The position numbers and the translations under genes were made by a program. This document shows, piece after piece, positions 17,452-26,911 of a stretch of 64,000 nt of DNA. This stretch comes from JBGTFE01 sp036403235 (GTDB lineage Bacteria; Acidobacteriota; Blastocatellia; Pyrinomonadales; Pyrinomonadaceae). Below the pieces are notes generated by a model. The model was not told the DNA's origin and ran no database searches. It saw only the letters and a program-made list of their open reading frames with translations. Within the stretch, counting starts at the first letter, position 1, and the number at the start of each line of letters is the position of its first letter. Where the stretch lies: NCBI GenBank assembly GCA_036403235.1, contig DASWRI010000086.1, forward strand, positions 1 to 64,000, read 5' to 3'.

Positions 17452-18690
17452 GTGCGAAATACTAATTTTAGGTTTTTAACAATCGCTGTTTTAGCTTTTG
17501 TTATCTTAGCTTTGACGGGCTGCCCGACCGGCGGTTCGGGCAACGGTTCGACCACCGGGCCGCCCGACCCGAACGAAACCGCGGCCAGCGTCAATGGAAA
17601 AGCGATTAAGCTCGAAGAAGTCGAAAAAGCCGTCAAGGCGCAGGGCCAGGGACAGGAAGCGAAATTTTCGCCGCTCGAACTGGCGTCGGCGCGTCTGAGC
17701 GTTTTGCAGCAGTTGATTCAAGCCGAAGTTTTATATCAGAAAGCCGAAAAGGAACAAGCCGTTCCGAACGACGAAGATGTAAATGCGGAAGTCAACAAGC
17801 GAAAAAACGCAAGCGGCCTGTCGCAGGAAGAATTTGAACGCCAGATGAAAGAAGCGGGCGAAACCGAGCAAAGCTGGCGCGAAAACGTGAAAAGAGAGCT
17901 CGCGCTGCAAAAGCTTCAGGACAAAATAACGAACAAGGTCGAATCGCCGAAGGAAGACGAAATCAAAGCGTTTTACGAAGGCAACAAAGACCAGTTCAAA
18001 AACAAGCGCGGCGCGCAGCTCGCCGCCATCGTGATTGACCCGACCAACAGCGGCGAAGGCGACACGACGAGAGACGAAGCCGAAGCTAATCTGAAGGCCA
18101 AGGAAATTGGCTCGCGCGCCTTGACCGGCAGCGATTTTGCGACGCTCGCGCGTGAAAACAGCGAAGACCTGCAGACGCGCTCGAACGGCGGCGACTGGCG
18201 CTATTTTACCGAAGACGAGCTGAAACAAACTCTCGGCGCGGGCGTTGCCGATTTCATTATGAACAAAATGCAAAACGGCCAGATTATCCCGCAGGCGATT
18301 CCGCTCGAAGGAAAAATTCTCATCATCAAGCTCCAGCGCAAGCAGGAAAAAGACGAGGATGTGACTTTGGAAACGCCGGGCACGCGCCAGCGCGTCACCG
18401 AGCTTTTGATTAATGCGCGCAAAAATCTTTTGTGGCAGTCATATATGGCGATTGCGATGAACGAAGCGAAGGTCGAAAACTTCCTCGCGCAGAAGGTCAT
18501 CAATAATCCGAACGAACTGAGCGGCGCTCGTCCGGCGGGCGCGATGACTCCGGCAAACACGAACACCAACGCGAATGCAAACGCCAATACGAACGCGAAT
18601 GTAAACGCTAACATCGCTCCGAAAAATGCGAATGCAAACGCCAACGTGAAACCGGCGGCGAAAGCCAACGCCAACACGAATACGAAATAA
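17452..18690 (+). CDS. Parvulin-type peptidyl-prolyl isomerase lipoprotein (SurA/PrsA-like)
   Basis: A 412-residue exported folding factor. The GTG at 17452 was chosen: AGAGGAG lies 11 bases upstream and the protein then begins with a textbook lipoprotein signal ending LALTGC. ATG codons further upstream (17413, 17266) would bury this signal. A SurA_N-like helical region (ASVNGKAIKLEEVEKAVK, QLIQAEVLYQKAEKE) is followed by a parvulin domain around residues 180-300 (FATLARENSEDLQTRSNGGD). The last 50 residues are almost only Asn, Ala and Thr. It probably acts on outer-membrane or exported proteins. Confidence 0.88.
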   Translation: MRNTNFRFLTIAVLAFVILALTGCPTGGSGNGSTTGPPDPNETAASVNGKAIKLEEVEKAVKAQGQGQEAKFSPLELASARLSVLQQLIQAEVLYQKAEKEQAVPNDEDVNAEVNKRKNASGLSQEEFERQMKEAGETEQSWRENVKRELALQKLQDKITNKVESPKEDEIKAFYEGNKDQFKNKRGAQLAAIVIDPTNSGEGDTTRDEAEANLKAKEIGSRALTGSDFATLARENSEDLQTRSNGGDWRYFTEDELKQTLGAGVADFIMNKMQNGQIIPQAIPLEGKILIIKLQRKQEKDEDVTLETPGTRQRVTELLINARKNLLWQSYMAIAMNEAKVENFLAQKVINNPNELSGARPAGAMTPANTNTNANANANTNANVNANIAPKNANANANVKPAAKANANTNTK

Positions 18691-18713
18691 ATTCGTTAGA
18701 GCGACTATTAATC

Positions 18714-18764
18714 AGTGACGAGGGACGAGTGAAAGAATTTTCTTTTCTCTCGTCCCTCGTCACT
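18714..18764. repeat. Heptamer-word hairpin (GACGAGG family)
   Basis: AGTGACGAGGGACGAG (18714-18729) pairs perfectly with 18749-18764. The words are 7-base (gacgagg, gacgagt). It fills the gap between the parvulin gene and the ABC-F gene. Confidence 0.85.
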
Positions 18765-18784
18765 TGTCTCTCATCTCTGATTTT

Positions 18785-20695
18785 ATGCTTTTCAGATTGT
18801 CCGACGTTCAAAAATCCTACAGCGGAAACGAAGTTTTGCGCGGCGTTTCGTTTCAGATAAATCAATCTGAAAAAGTCGGCCTCGTCGGTCGCAACGGCGC
18901 GGGCAAAACGACCGTTTTTCGCCTGATTACGGGCGAAGAAACGGCCGATGAAGGCGATGTCGTTAAAATAAACAATCTGAAAATCGGTCTTCTCCAGCAG
19001 CACGTCGATTTTTCCGCTGACGAAACCGTCCACACCGCCGCGCTTTCGGCCTTTCAAGTTTTGCACGACATCGAAGCCGAGATGCGCCTTCTCGAAAAAC
19101 AGATGGCCGAGACAGTTTCCGAAGAAATTCTCGAAAAATACGCCGAGCTTCAAATTGAATTTGAGCGAAACGACGGTTTTTCTTACACGGCGCGCGCCGA
19201 AGCGATTTTGCAGGGTTTGGGATTCGAAAGGGAAGCATGGCAGCTCGAAACAAAAAATCTTTCGGGCGGACAGAAAAATCGACTCGGAATGGCGCGGCTT
19301 TTGCTCTCCGGCGCCGACGTTTTATTATTGGACGAGCCGACCAATCATCTGGACGTCGAAGCGGTCGAATGGCTCGAAAACTTTCTCCAGACGTATGAAA
19401 AAACGTATGTCATCATCAGCCACGACCGTTATTTTCTCGACCGTGCGGCGCGCCGGATTATCGAAATCGAAAACGGAAAGGCGGTAACTTACAAGGGAAA
19501 TTATTCGGAATTTCTCGTCGAGCGCGAAGAACGACGCGAACAACAGCGACGCGAATTTGAAAACCAGCGGGCGTTTATCGCCAAAACCGAGGAATTTATT
19601 CGCCGTAATCTCGAGGGACAAAAAACGAAACAGGCGAAATCGCGCCGCACTTTGCTCGCGCGGATGGAGCGCGTCGAAGCGATTTCAAGCGATAAACCGA
19701 GCGGGAATTTCCAGCTCAAAAAAGTCGAGCGCGCCGGGCAGAATGTCCTGACGGTCGAGGATTTATCCATCGGCTACGGCGAAAACGTTTTGGCGCGCGA
19801 CATAAATTTTACTTTGACGCGCGGCGAATGTCTCGGAATTATCGGCGGAAACGGAACGGGCAAAACGACTTTTCTGAAAACTATCCTCGGACAAATCCGC
19901 GAGCTTTCCGGCAAAATCAACTGGGGAACAAAAACCGACATCGGTTATTACTCGCAAAATCTGGAAGATTTATACGAGCGAAACGAGGTCATACAGGAGC
20001 TTCGCCGCGTCGCGCCGATGGCCGAAAACGGCGAGCTTCGTTCATTCCTGGCGAGATTTTTGTTTGTCGGCGAAGACGTTTTCAATCAGGTCAAAAATCT
20101 TTCCGGCGGCGAAAAGGGAAGACTCGCGCTGGCGAAATTGATTTATTCAAATAAAAACGTGCTCGTCCTCGACGAGCCGACCAATCATCTCGATATTCCT
20201 TCGCGCGAAGCTCTGGAAAACGCGCTCGACGCTTACGCCGGGACGATTTTTACTGTCAGCCACGACCGTTTTTTTCTCGACAAAGTGGCGACGCAGATTT
20301 TTTCGTTTGAAGACGACGGCGGAGTCGAAATTTACGAAGGGAATTACACGGAATTTCACGATTGGAAAAATCGGCAATCGTCCGCTGCCGGCCGTCAATC
20401 GTCAGTCGAATCGAATACAAATCCTGCAACTGATAACGAACAATCGGCGACGAACAAATCGACTCTTTCAAAAAATCAACGGCAGAGAATCGAGAACCGG
20501 ATAAAGGAAATCGAGGCGGAAATTCCGCTCCTCGAAGAAGAAATTTCAAAGTTTTCGTTTCAGATGAGCCTGCCCGAGATAGCGGCAAATCACGAAAAGC
20601 TGCAGGAAGTCTCACGGCAATTCGAGCAGATTGAGAAAAAAATCCAAAAGCTTTATGAAGAATGGGAAGCCTTGAGCGAAGAAATTAACAATTAA
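18785..20695 (+). CDS. ABC-F family ATPase
   Basis: A 636-residue soluble protein with two ABC cassettes and no membrane segments, as in ABC-F proteins that act on the ribosome (EttA/Uup types). Cassette 1 has GRNGAGKTT, LSGGQKNR and LLLDEPTNHLD; cassette 2 has GGNGTGKTT, LSGGEKGR and LVLDEPTNHLD. A charged linker joins them, and a C-terminal coiled coil begins near KNQRQRIENRIKEIEAEI, favouring a Uup-like member. The start at 18785 gives MLFRLSDVQKSYSG. A Ser/Asn/Thr linker before the coiled coil is built of 7-base words (about 20372-20413). Confidence 0.9.
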   Translation: MLFRLSDVQKSYSGNEVLRGVSFQINQSEKVGLVGRNGAGKTTVFRLITGEETADEGDVVKINNLKIGLLQQHVDFSADETVHTAALSAFQVLHDIEAEMRLLEKQMAETVSEEILEKYAELQIEFERNDGFSYTARAEAILQGLGFEREAWQLETKNLSGGQKNRLGMARLLLSGADVLLLDEPTNHLDVEAVEWLENFLQTYEKTYVIISHDRYFLDRAARRIIEIENGKAVTYKGNYSEFLVEREERREQQRREFENQRAFIAKTEEFIRRNLEGQKTKQAKSRRTLLARMERVEAISSDKPSGNFQLKKVERAGQNVLTVEDLSIGYGENVLARDINFTLTRGECLGIIGGNGTGKTTFLKTILGQIRELSGKINWGTKTDIGYYSQNLEDLYERNEVIQELRRVAPMAENGELRSFLARFLFVGEDVFNQVKNLSGGEKGRLALAKLIYSNKNVLVLDEPTNHLDIPSREALENALDAYAGTIFTVSHDRFFLDKVATQIFSFEDDGGVEIYEGNYTEFHDWKNRQSSAAGRQSSVESNTNPATDNEQSATNKSTLSKNQRQRIENRIKEIEAEIPLLEEEISKFSFQMSLPEIAANHEKLQEVSRQFEQIEKKIQKLYEEWEALSEEINN

Positions 20696-20700
20696 ATCGT

Positions 20701-20783
20701 GTCAGCCCACATTTTCATTGTGTCAAGCGGCATTTACATCATGTCAGCAGATATTTTCACGCTGTCAGCCCGCATTTCATTGT
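20701..20783. repeat. Four-unit 21-base tandem array
   Basis: Units start with GTCAG or GTCAA at 20701, 20722, 20743 and 20764 (21, 21, 21 and 20 bases), with consensus close to GTCAGCCCATTTTCATTGT. It fills the gap between the convergent ABC-F and guaB genes. No coding role is likely. Confidence 0.9.
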
Positions 20784-20798
20784 GTTAAATCAAATAAA

Positions 20799-22554
<1,756 letters not shown>

Positions 22555-22574
22555 CCTTAATTTAATTTCTGTAA

Positions 22575-22602
22575 ACAAAAAGCCCGCACAAAACTTGCGG
22601 GC
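22575..22602 (-). terminator. Intrinsic terminator of the RodZ-like gene
   Basis: On the minus strand GCCCGCA and TGCGGGC form a stem followed by T5, downstream of the gene at 22678-23502. Confidence 0.8.
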
Positions 22603-22677
22603 GCGATTTCGCTTGGAGATTGTTTTCAAAAATAAGCTTCTTTGATTTTAGCTTATAAAAAAGCCTCATACAAATCA

Positions 22678-23502
22678 TTATCTCGGACGCGGGCCGATAT
22701 TGGAATTATTTGCATCGCTCGCTGTAATCTGCCCGCTTTGCCATATCTGCGGCAGATTTTCTTTATTGATTTCAAACTCCACTTTATTTTTAGACGATGC
22801 GTTCGGAAGCGTAATCGCTTTACCGTTTATCGTTAAGCGCGCAAACTGCGCGCGCGCGGTCGCATAGCTTAGTTTTACATTCGATTTCGGCTCGAAAACC
22901 ACCGACTTATCGGCGGCGACAAGCGTCGAGATGCTTTTACCTCCGTCAACCGCTGAAGTTAGAGATACTTCGTCGCCGGACGCTTTAAATTCGATTTTGG
23001 CGCTTTCGAGCGCAGGCGCGGCCGTAACTACCGGGTTTGCGTTCGTGTTGACAGCGTTATTCGCGTTCTGGTTGGTGTTCGTGTTGTTGGCGACGCTGCT
23101 TGTTTTCTCGCTTTGCAGATAATTGACGAGCGCCAAAATTCCCCAGGTCATTAAACCTAAAATAACGACGGCGAAAATTATGGTCATCAACGACGAAGAC
23201 CTTTTTTCGTCGGTTAAAACCTGGGGTTTGTATGTTTTCGGTTCGTCGGCCTGGTCGCCCTGCTGCTCGACAATCAGGCGATTGTAATCCTGCAGGGCTT
23301 CCTGCTCGTCAACGCCGACGTATCGAGCGTAGGATTTGACAAAACCTTTATTAAAAATTCCGCCGGGCAGAGTTCGATAATCGTTATTTTCGATTGCTTC
23401 AAGATAAAGCCCGGAAATGCGGGTTTGTTCAGCGACTTCGCTTATAGTAATACCGCGCGCTTCACGTGCTTGTTGCAGTTTTTCGCCGAGAGTTAATGAC
23501 AT
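22678..23502 (-). CDS. RodZ-like helix-turn-helix membrane protein
   Basis: A 274-residue protein with a Cro/CI-type helix-turn-helix (residues 5-75, LGEKLQQAREARGITISEVA), one membrane helix (about 105-129), an Asn/Thr-rich linker, and a C-terminal beta domain of the DUF4115 type. This is the architecture of RodZ, which anchors MreB and shapes the cell. DNA binding cannot be excluded. Unlike many rodZ genes it has no mreB or gcpE neighbour here. It is divergent from the BMC locus. Confidence 0.8.
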   Translation of the reverse strand: MSLTLGEKLQQAREARGITISEVAEQTRISGLYLEAIENNDYRTLPGGIFNKGFVKSYARYVGVDEQEALQDYNRLIVEQQGDQADEPKTYKPQVLTDEKRSSSLMTIIFAVVILGLMTWGILALVNYLQSEKTSSVANNTNTNQNANNAVNTNANPVVTAAPALESAKIEFKASGDEVSLTSAVDGGKSISTLVAADKSVVFEPKSNVKLSYATARAQFARLTINGKAITLPNASSKNKVEFEINKENLPQIWQSGQITASDANNSNIGPRPR

Positions 23503-23623
23503 TTTGTCTTTGCTGTTTTGCTGCTGACGGATTGAATGCCGTGAGCCTTGCTTAAAATTGAAATATATCGTTGATATATAGCGCGTGTCAATCGTTTCAA
23601 GTTTTTTATACCATTGTTTTCGC

Positions 23624-23652
23624 TTGATATTCGAAATTTGGCGTGATACGTT
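23624..23652 (+). promoter_or_regulatory. Candidate promoter of the BMC locus
   Basis: TTGATA (23624-23629), a 17-base spacer and TACGTT (23647-23652) form a weak sigma70-like pair about 60 bases upstream of the first shell gene, which has a clear GGTGAGGAAC ribosome binding site. Confidence 0.3.
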
Positions 23653-23714
23653 TAGCTTTTACTCAGGTCTTATATTAAAATTAACAAACAAACTTTTTAG
23701 GTGAGGAACAAAAA

Positions 23715-24110
23715 ATGTCTCTTGAAGCACTCGGAATGGTTGAAACCAAAGGCTTTGTCGGCGCTGTCGAAGCGGCCGACGCGATGGTCAAAGCCGCCAA
23801 TGTTCAGTTGATTGGAAAAGAATACATCGGCGCGGGCTACGTGACGATTTTTGTGCGCGGCGACGTCGGCGCAGTCAAGGCGGCGACGGACGCTGGCGCA
23901 GCGGCGGCGCGGCGCGTCGGCGAACTGATTTCGGTTCACGTTATCCCGCGCCCGCACGGCGAAGTCGAGAGAGTTTTGCCGAGAGGCGGCGCGACCGGCT
24001 ACAGCCCGGACGAAAAAGCTCTGCAGGGCGGCGGCGGCCGTCAGCTCGGCTCAGGCTCGGGCGGCGGAGAAATCTCTGCCAACGACAGAACGAAATCGAG
24101 AAATAAATAG
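23715..24110 (+). CDS. Bacterial microcompartment hexameric shell protein (BMC-H), first
   Basis: A 131-residue single BMC-domain protein of the PduA/EutM/CcmK kind, which forms hexameric tiles of a protein shell. It starts with the diagnostic [10 protein letters not shown] and carries [11 protein letters not shown], a pore loop at residues 35-41 (KEYIGAG, where many relatives read KIGSG) and the terminal [13 protein letters not shown]. Unlike minimal BMC-H proteins it has about 45 extra residues, rich in Gly, Arg and Ser. A strong ribosome binding site precedes the ATG. It is first in the four-gene locus. Confidence 0.95.
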   Translation: MSLEALGMVETKGFVGAVEAADAMVKAANVQLIGKEYIGAGYVTIFVRGDVGAVKAATDAGAAAARRVGELISVHVIPRPHGEVERVLPRGGATGYSPDEKALQGGGGRQLGSGSGGGEISANDRTKSRNK

Positions 24111-24111
24111 A

Positions 24112-24179
24112 GAATTACGAATTGCGAATTACGAATTGCGAATGTCGGAAGATATTTTTTAATTCGTAATTCGTAATTG
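24112..24179. repeat. Heptamer-word hairpin (GAATTAC family)
   Basis: gaattac, gaattgc, gaattac, gaattgc in 7-base phase is followed by AATTCGTAATTCGTAATT, which pairs back. The hairpin lies between the shell gene and the aldehyde dehydrogenase gene and ends 8 bases before that start. Confidence 0.85.
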
Positions 24180-24186
24180 AATTTCA

Positions 24187-25929
24187 ATGCCCGAACATAA
24201 AGACTTAATTTCACAACAGGAAGCGCGCGACGCGGTGGAAGCCGCGCATCTGGCGTGGAGCGCGGTCGCGAAATTTGACCAGGCGAAAATCGACCGGATT
24301 TGCGAAGCGATGGCTCAGGCCGCGCTTCGCAAATCGGCTCGGCTCGGTCAGATGGCGAACGAAGAAACGGGTTTCGGCAAGGCGGAAGACAAGCGCGAGA
24401 AAAATCGTTTTGCGGCGGAAGACGTCTGGAATTATTTCAAAAGCTTAAAAACCGTCGGCGTCGTCAATGACAACGGCAGCATCGTCGAAATCGCATCGCC
24501 GCGCGGCGTCGTCGCGGCCATCATTCCTTCGACCAACCCGACTTCGACGGCGATTTTCAAAATCATCATCGCCATCAAATCGCGCAACACCATCGTCCTT
24601 TCGCCGCATCCTTCGGCCGCGCGCTGCATCGCTGAAACGGCGCGCGTGATGCGCGAGGCGGGCGTTAGGGAAGGACTGCCGCCCGCCGCGATTTACTGTT
24701 TGACGACTTCGAGTCTCGAAGGGACGGAAACGTTGATGAAGCACAAGCGAACGGCCGTAATTTTGGCGACGGGCGGAATCGGCCTGGTGCGCGCGGCTTA
24801 TTCGTCGGGCAAACCGGCGTTCGGCGTCGGGCCGGGAAACGTTCCGGTTTTTATCGAAAAAACGGCCGACACGCGAAAAGCGGTTTCGGATATTTTGACT
24901 TCGACGTGTTTTGACAACGGCACGATTTGCGCGTCCGAGCAGTCGGTCGTCGTCGATAAAGCGATTGAAGCGGAAGTCCGCGAACAGTTTAAGGCGCAGG
25001 GCGCGCATTTTTTGAATCCGGCGGAAGCCGATAAAGTCGCCGCCGTTTTATTGACGCCGCAGAGAACTTTGAATCCGAAAATCGTCGGCAAATCAGCCGA
25101 GTTTATAGCCAATCTGGCCGGAGTTTCGATTCCGTCGGGAACGCGCTGTCTGCTGGCCGATTGCGGCGGCGTCGGGCGCGATTTTCCGTGGTCGATTGAA
25201 AAGCTTTCACCGACGCTCGCTTTTTTCGTGGTTGACGGCGTCGAACAGGGCGCGCAAAAATGTCTGGAAGTTTTGCAGTTCGGAGGAATGGGGCACACCG
25301 CCGGGATGCACACGCAAAATCGCGAGGCGGCAATCAGATACGGCGAACAGATGCCTGCATCGCGCGTCGTCATAAATTCGCCGACGACGCACGGCGCAAT
25401 CGGATTTTCCACCGATTTAGCTCCGTCGATGACTTTGGGCTGCGGCTCATGGGGCGGAAACGTTACGTCGGACAATGTTTCGCCGATTCATCTGATGGAC
25501 ATCAAGCGCGTCGCGTTTGAAACAAAACCGGTCGGCGGTCAGCGTTCGGCCGCCGGTCGTCAGCCGATTGTCGTAGCGGCGAGCGGCGGGCAAAAACAGC
25601 CAAGCCGGCAAAACGTCAAACGCGAAGACATCGCCGCGCTGGTCGATAAGTTTTTGAGCCGGAAAATTGCCGAAACGCCGATTGTCGAAGTCCAAGAGCC
25701 GAAGGTTGAAGACCGGAAACCGGTCGCCGAATCGCCCGTCAAGACAATTATTCACGAGCTTCGAACCGAAAGCTCGACAAACGGAGCGAAACCGGTCGAT
25801 TTCGTCAGTGAAGACGATGTGCGGAAAGCCGTCGAAAAGGGCGAAAAAATTTACATCACGGCAAAAACCATCATTACACCTTCGGCGCGTGATTTGGGCG
25901 AGGAAAAGGAAATCTTTGCAAAGAAATAG
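24187..25929 (+). CDS. Acylating aldehyde dehydrogenase with BMC-type C-terminal extension
   Basis: A 580-residue CoA-acylating aldehyde dehydrogenase, relative of EutE/PduP and of the AdhE N-terminal half. It should convert an aldehyde, CoA and NAD to acyl-CoA and NADH inside the shell. The catalytic Cys248 lies in [27 protein letters not shown] and the glycine-rich GPGNVP are conserved. The catalytic core ends near residue 450. Two added segments follow: an amphipathic helix (477-494, [18 protein letters not shown]) like encapsulation peptides, and a module at 538-580 with [17 protein letters not shown]. The linker between core and helix is coded by 7-base words. Confidence 0.9.
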   Translation: MPEHKDLISQQEARDAVEAAHLAWSAVAKFDQAKIDRICEAMAQAALRKSARLGQMANEETGFGKAEDKREKNRFAAEDVWNYFKSLKTVGVVNDNGSIVEIASPRGVVAAIIPSTNPTSTAIFKIIIAIKSRNTIVLSPHPSAARCIAETARVMREAGVREGLPPAAIYCLTTSSLEGTETLMKHKRTAVILATGGIGLVRAAYSSGKPAFGVGPGNVPVFIEKTADTRKAVSDILTSTCFDNGTICASEQSVVVDKAIEAEVREQFKAQGAHFLNPAEADKVAAVLLTPQRTLNPKIVGKSAEFIANLAGVSIPSGTRCLLADCGGVGRDFPWSIEKLSPTLAFFVVDGVEQGAQKCLEVLQFGGMGHTAGMHTQNREAAIRYGEQMPASRVVINSPTTHGAIGFSTDLAPSMTLGCGSWGGNVTSDNVSPIHLMDIKRVAFETKPVGGQRSAAGRQPIVVAASGGQKQPSRQNVKREDIAALVDKFLSRKIAETPIVEVQEPKVEDRKPVAESPVKTIIHELRTESSTNGAKPVDFVSEDDVRKAVEKGEKIYITAKTIITPSARDLGEEKEIFAKK

Positions 25930-26001
25930 CGGTCAGCTGTCAGTAGTCAGCTATCAGTTAATTCTGATTTTGCTGACAGCTGATTGCTGATTGCTGACTA
26001 T
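25930..26001. repeat. Heptamer-word hairpin (GTCAGCT family)
   Basis: gtcagct, gtcagta, gtcagct, atcagtt run in 7-base phase; after a short spacer, gctgatt, gctgatt, gctgact answers on the other strand. It fills the gap between the dehydrogenase and zinc-ribbon genes. Confidence 0.85.
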
Positions 26002-26004
26002 TTA

Positions 26005-26448
26005 ATGGCAGAAACATTAGTCGAAAATCGAACTTGCAGCAAATGCGGCGTTGACGTGCGAAAGGGCGCGCTTTTTTGTTATAACTGCGGCGGCTCGGTC
26101 GCGCCGGACATTCCCGCGCCGGAAAATCAGGAAACGAACGGCGAAGAAGTTTTTCAGGAACAATTTGTCGATGAAAATTTAAAGGAAATCGATAAAATTC
26201 CCGAGAAAAAAACGGAAGTCGCGGAAGCTGCCGACGCCCCGGTTAAAAAGCCGGATATGTTCGAAGAAGCCAAACTCAAAACGGCCGCTTCGCTTCGCCG
26301 AAAATCAAAAACCCCGCAAAAGCAGAGAATCGAAGAAGTCGTCTGGACGGGACACGAAAACGCGCCGAACGGCTGGTTTATTGTCATCGCGCTCGTTTTG
26401 ACGCTCGGCGCGCTCGGTATTTTCTGGCTGGCGATGTGGTTGAAATAG
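26005..26448 (+). CDS. Zinc-ribbon protein with C-terminal membrane anchor
   Basis: A 147-residue protein of unknown function in the BMC locus. The ATG at 26005 follows the repeat hairpin; a frame from 25984 would be read out of the repeat itself. Two CxxC knuckles (CSKCGVDV and CYNCGGSV) form a zinc ribbon. A long acidic, disordered stretch follows, then a basic patch (SLRRKSKTPQKQR) and one C-terminal helix (about residues 125-144). A tail-anchored adaptor between membrane and shell is conceivable, but only position supports that. Confidence 0.7.
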   Translation: MAETLVENRTCSKCGVDVRKGALFCYNCGGSVAPDIPAPENQETNGEEVFQEQFVDENLKEIDKIPEKKTEVAEAADAPVKKPDMFEEAKLKTAASLRRKSKTPQKQRIEEVVWTGHENAPNGWFIVIALVLTLGALGIFWLAMWLK

Positions 26449-26516
26449 AATTTGCAGACTGAATTTTTTAGCCGATTTTGGTTTTAAACTGCGGCGCTGT
26501 TAATATAAAGATAATT

Positions 26517-26837
26517 ATGGAAGCACTCGGAATGGTCGAATGTATGGGTTTGGTGGCGATGATTGAAGCCGCCGACGCGATGGTCAAGGCGGCGAACGTG
26601 CGGCTCGTCGGTTACGAAAAAATCGACGCCGGGCTGGTGACGGCAATCGTTCGCGGCGAAGTCGGTGCGGTCAAGGCGGCGGTCGATGCCGGAGCGGCGG
26701 CGGCGCGCCGAATCGGGACGGTGACGGCGGTTCACGTTATCGCGCGCCCGCACTCGGAAGTCGGCGACGGGATTCCGGTCATCGACACCGGCGAGACGAC
26801 GCGCAAGAAAATTTCCGGCTCAGTACCGGAAAAATAA
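26517..26837 (+). CDS. Bacterial microcompartment hexameric shell protein (BMC-H), second
   Basis: A 106-residue BMC-domain protein, paralogous to the gene at 23715 (both share [11 protein letters not shown] and [16 protein letters not shown]). The pore loop reads K35-I-D-A-G39, placing an acidic residue where many shell proteins have glycine, so pore selectivity may differ between the two tiles. The ATG at 26517 fits the family start (MEALGMVE). No strong ribosome binding site is visible. It ends the locus, directly before a 27-base-pair hairpin. Confidence 0.94.
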   Translation: MEALGMVECMGLVAMIEAADAMVKAANVRLVGYEKIDAGLVTAIVRGEVGAVKAAVDAGAAAARRIGTVTAVHVIARPHSEVGDGIPVIDTGETTRKKISGSVPEK

Positions 26838-26844
26838 AAAGTAA

Positions 26845-26907
26845 AAAGTAAAAAGTAAAAGGCAAAAGTGAGAATCATCTTCACTTTTGCCTTTTACTTT
26901 TTACTTT
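26845..26907. repeat. Perfect 27-base-pair hairpin of heptamer words (GTAAAAA family)
   Basis: Arms 26845-26871 and 26881-26907 are perfect complements with a 9-base loop. The left arm is built of gtaaaaa words. It lies between the convergent second BMC-H gene and the VWA gene and could act as a bidirectional terminator. Confidence 0.9.
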
Positions 26908-26911
26908 AAAT

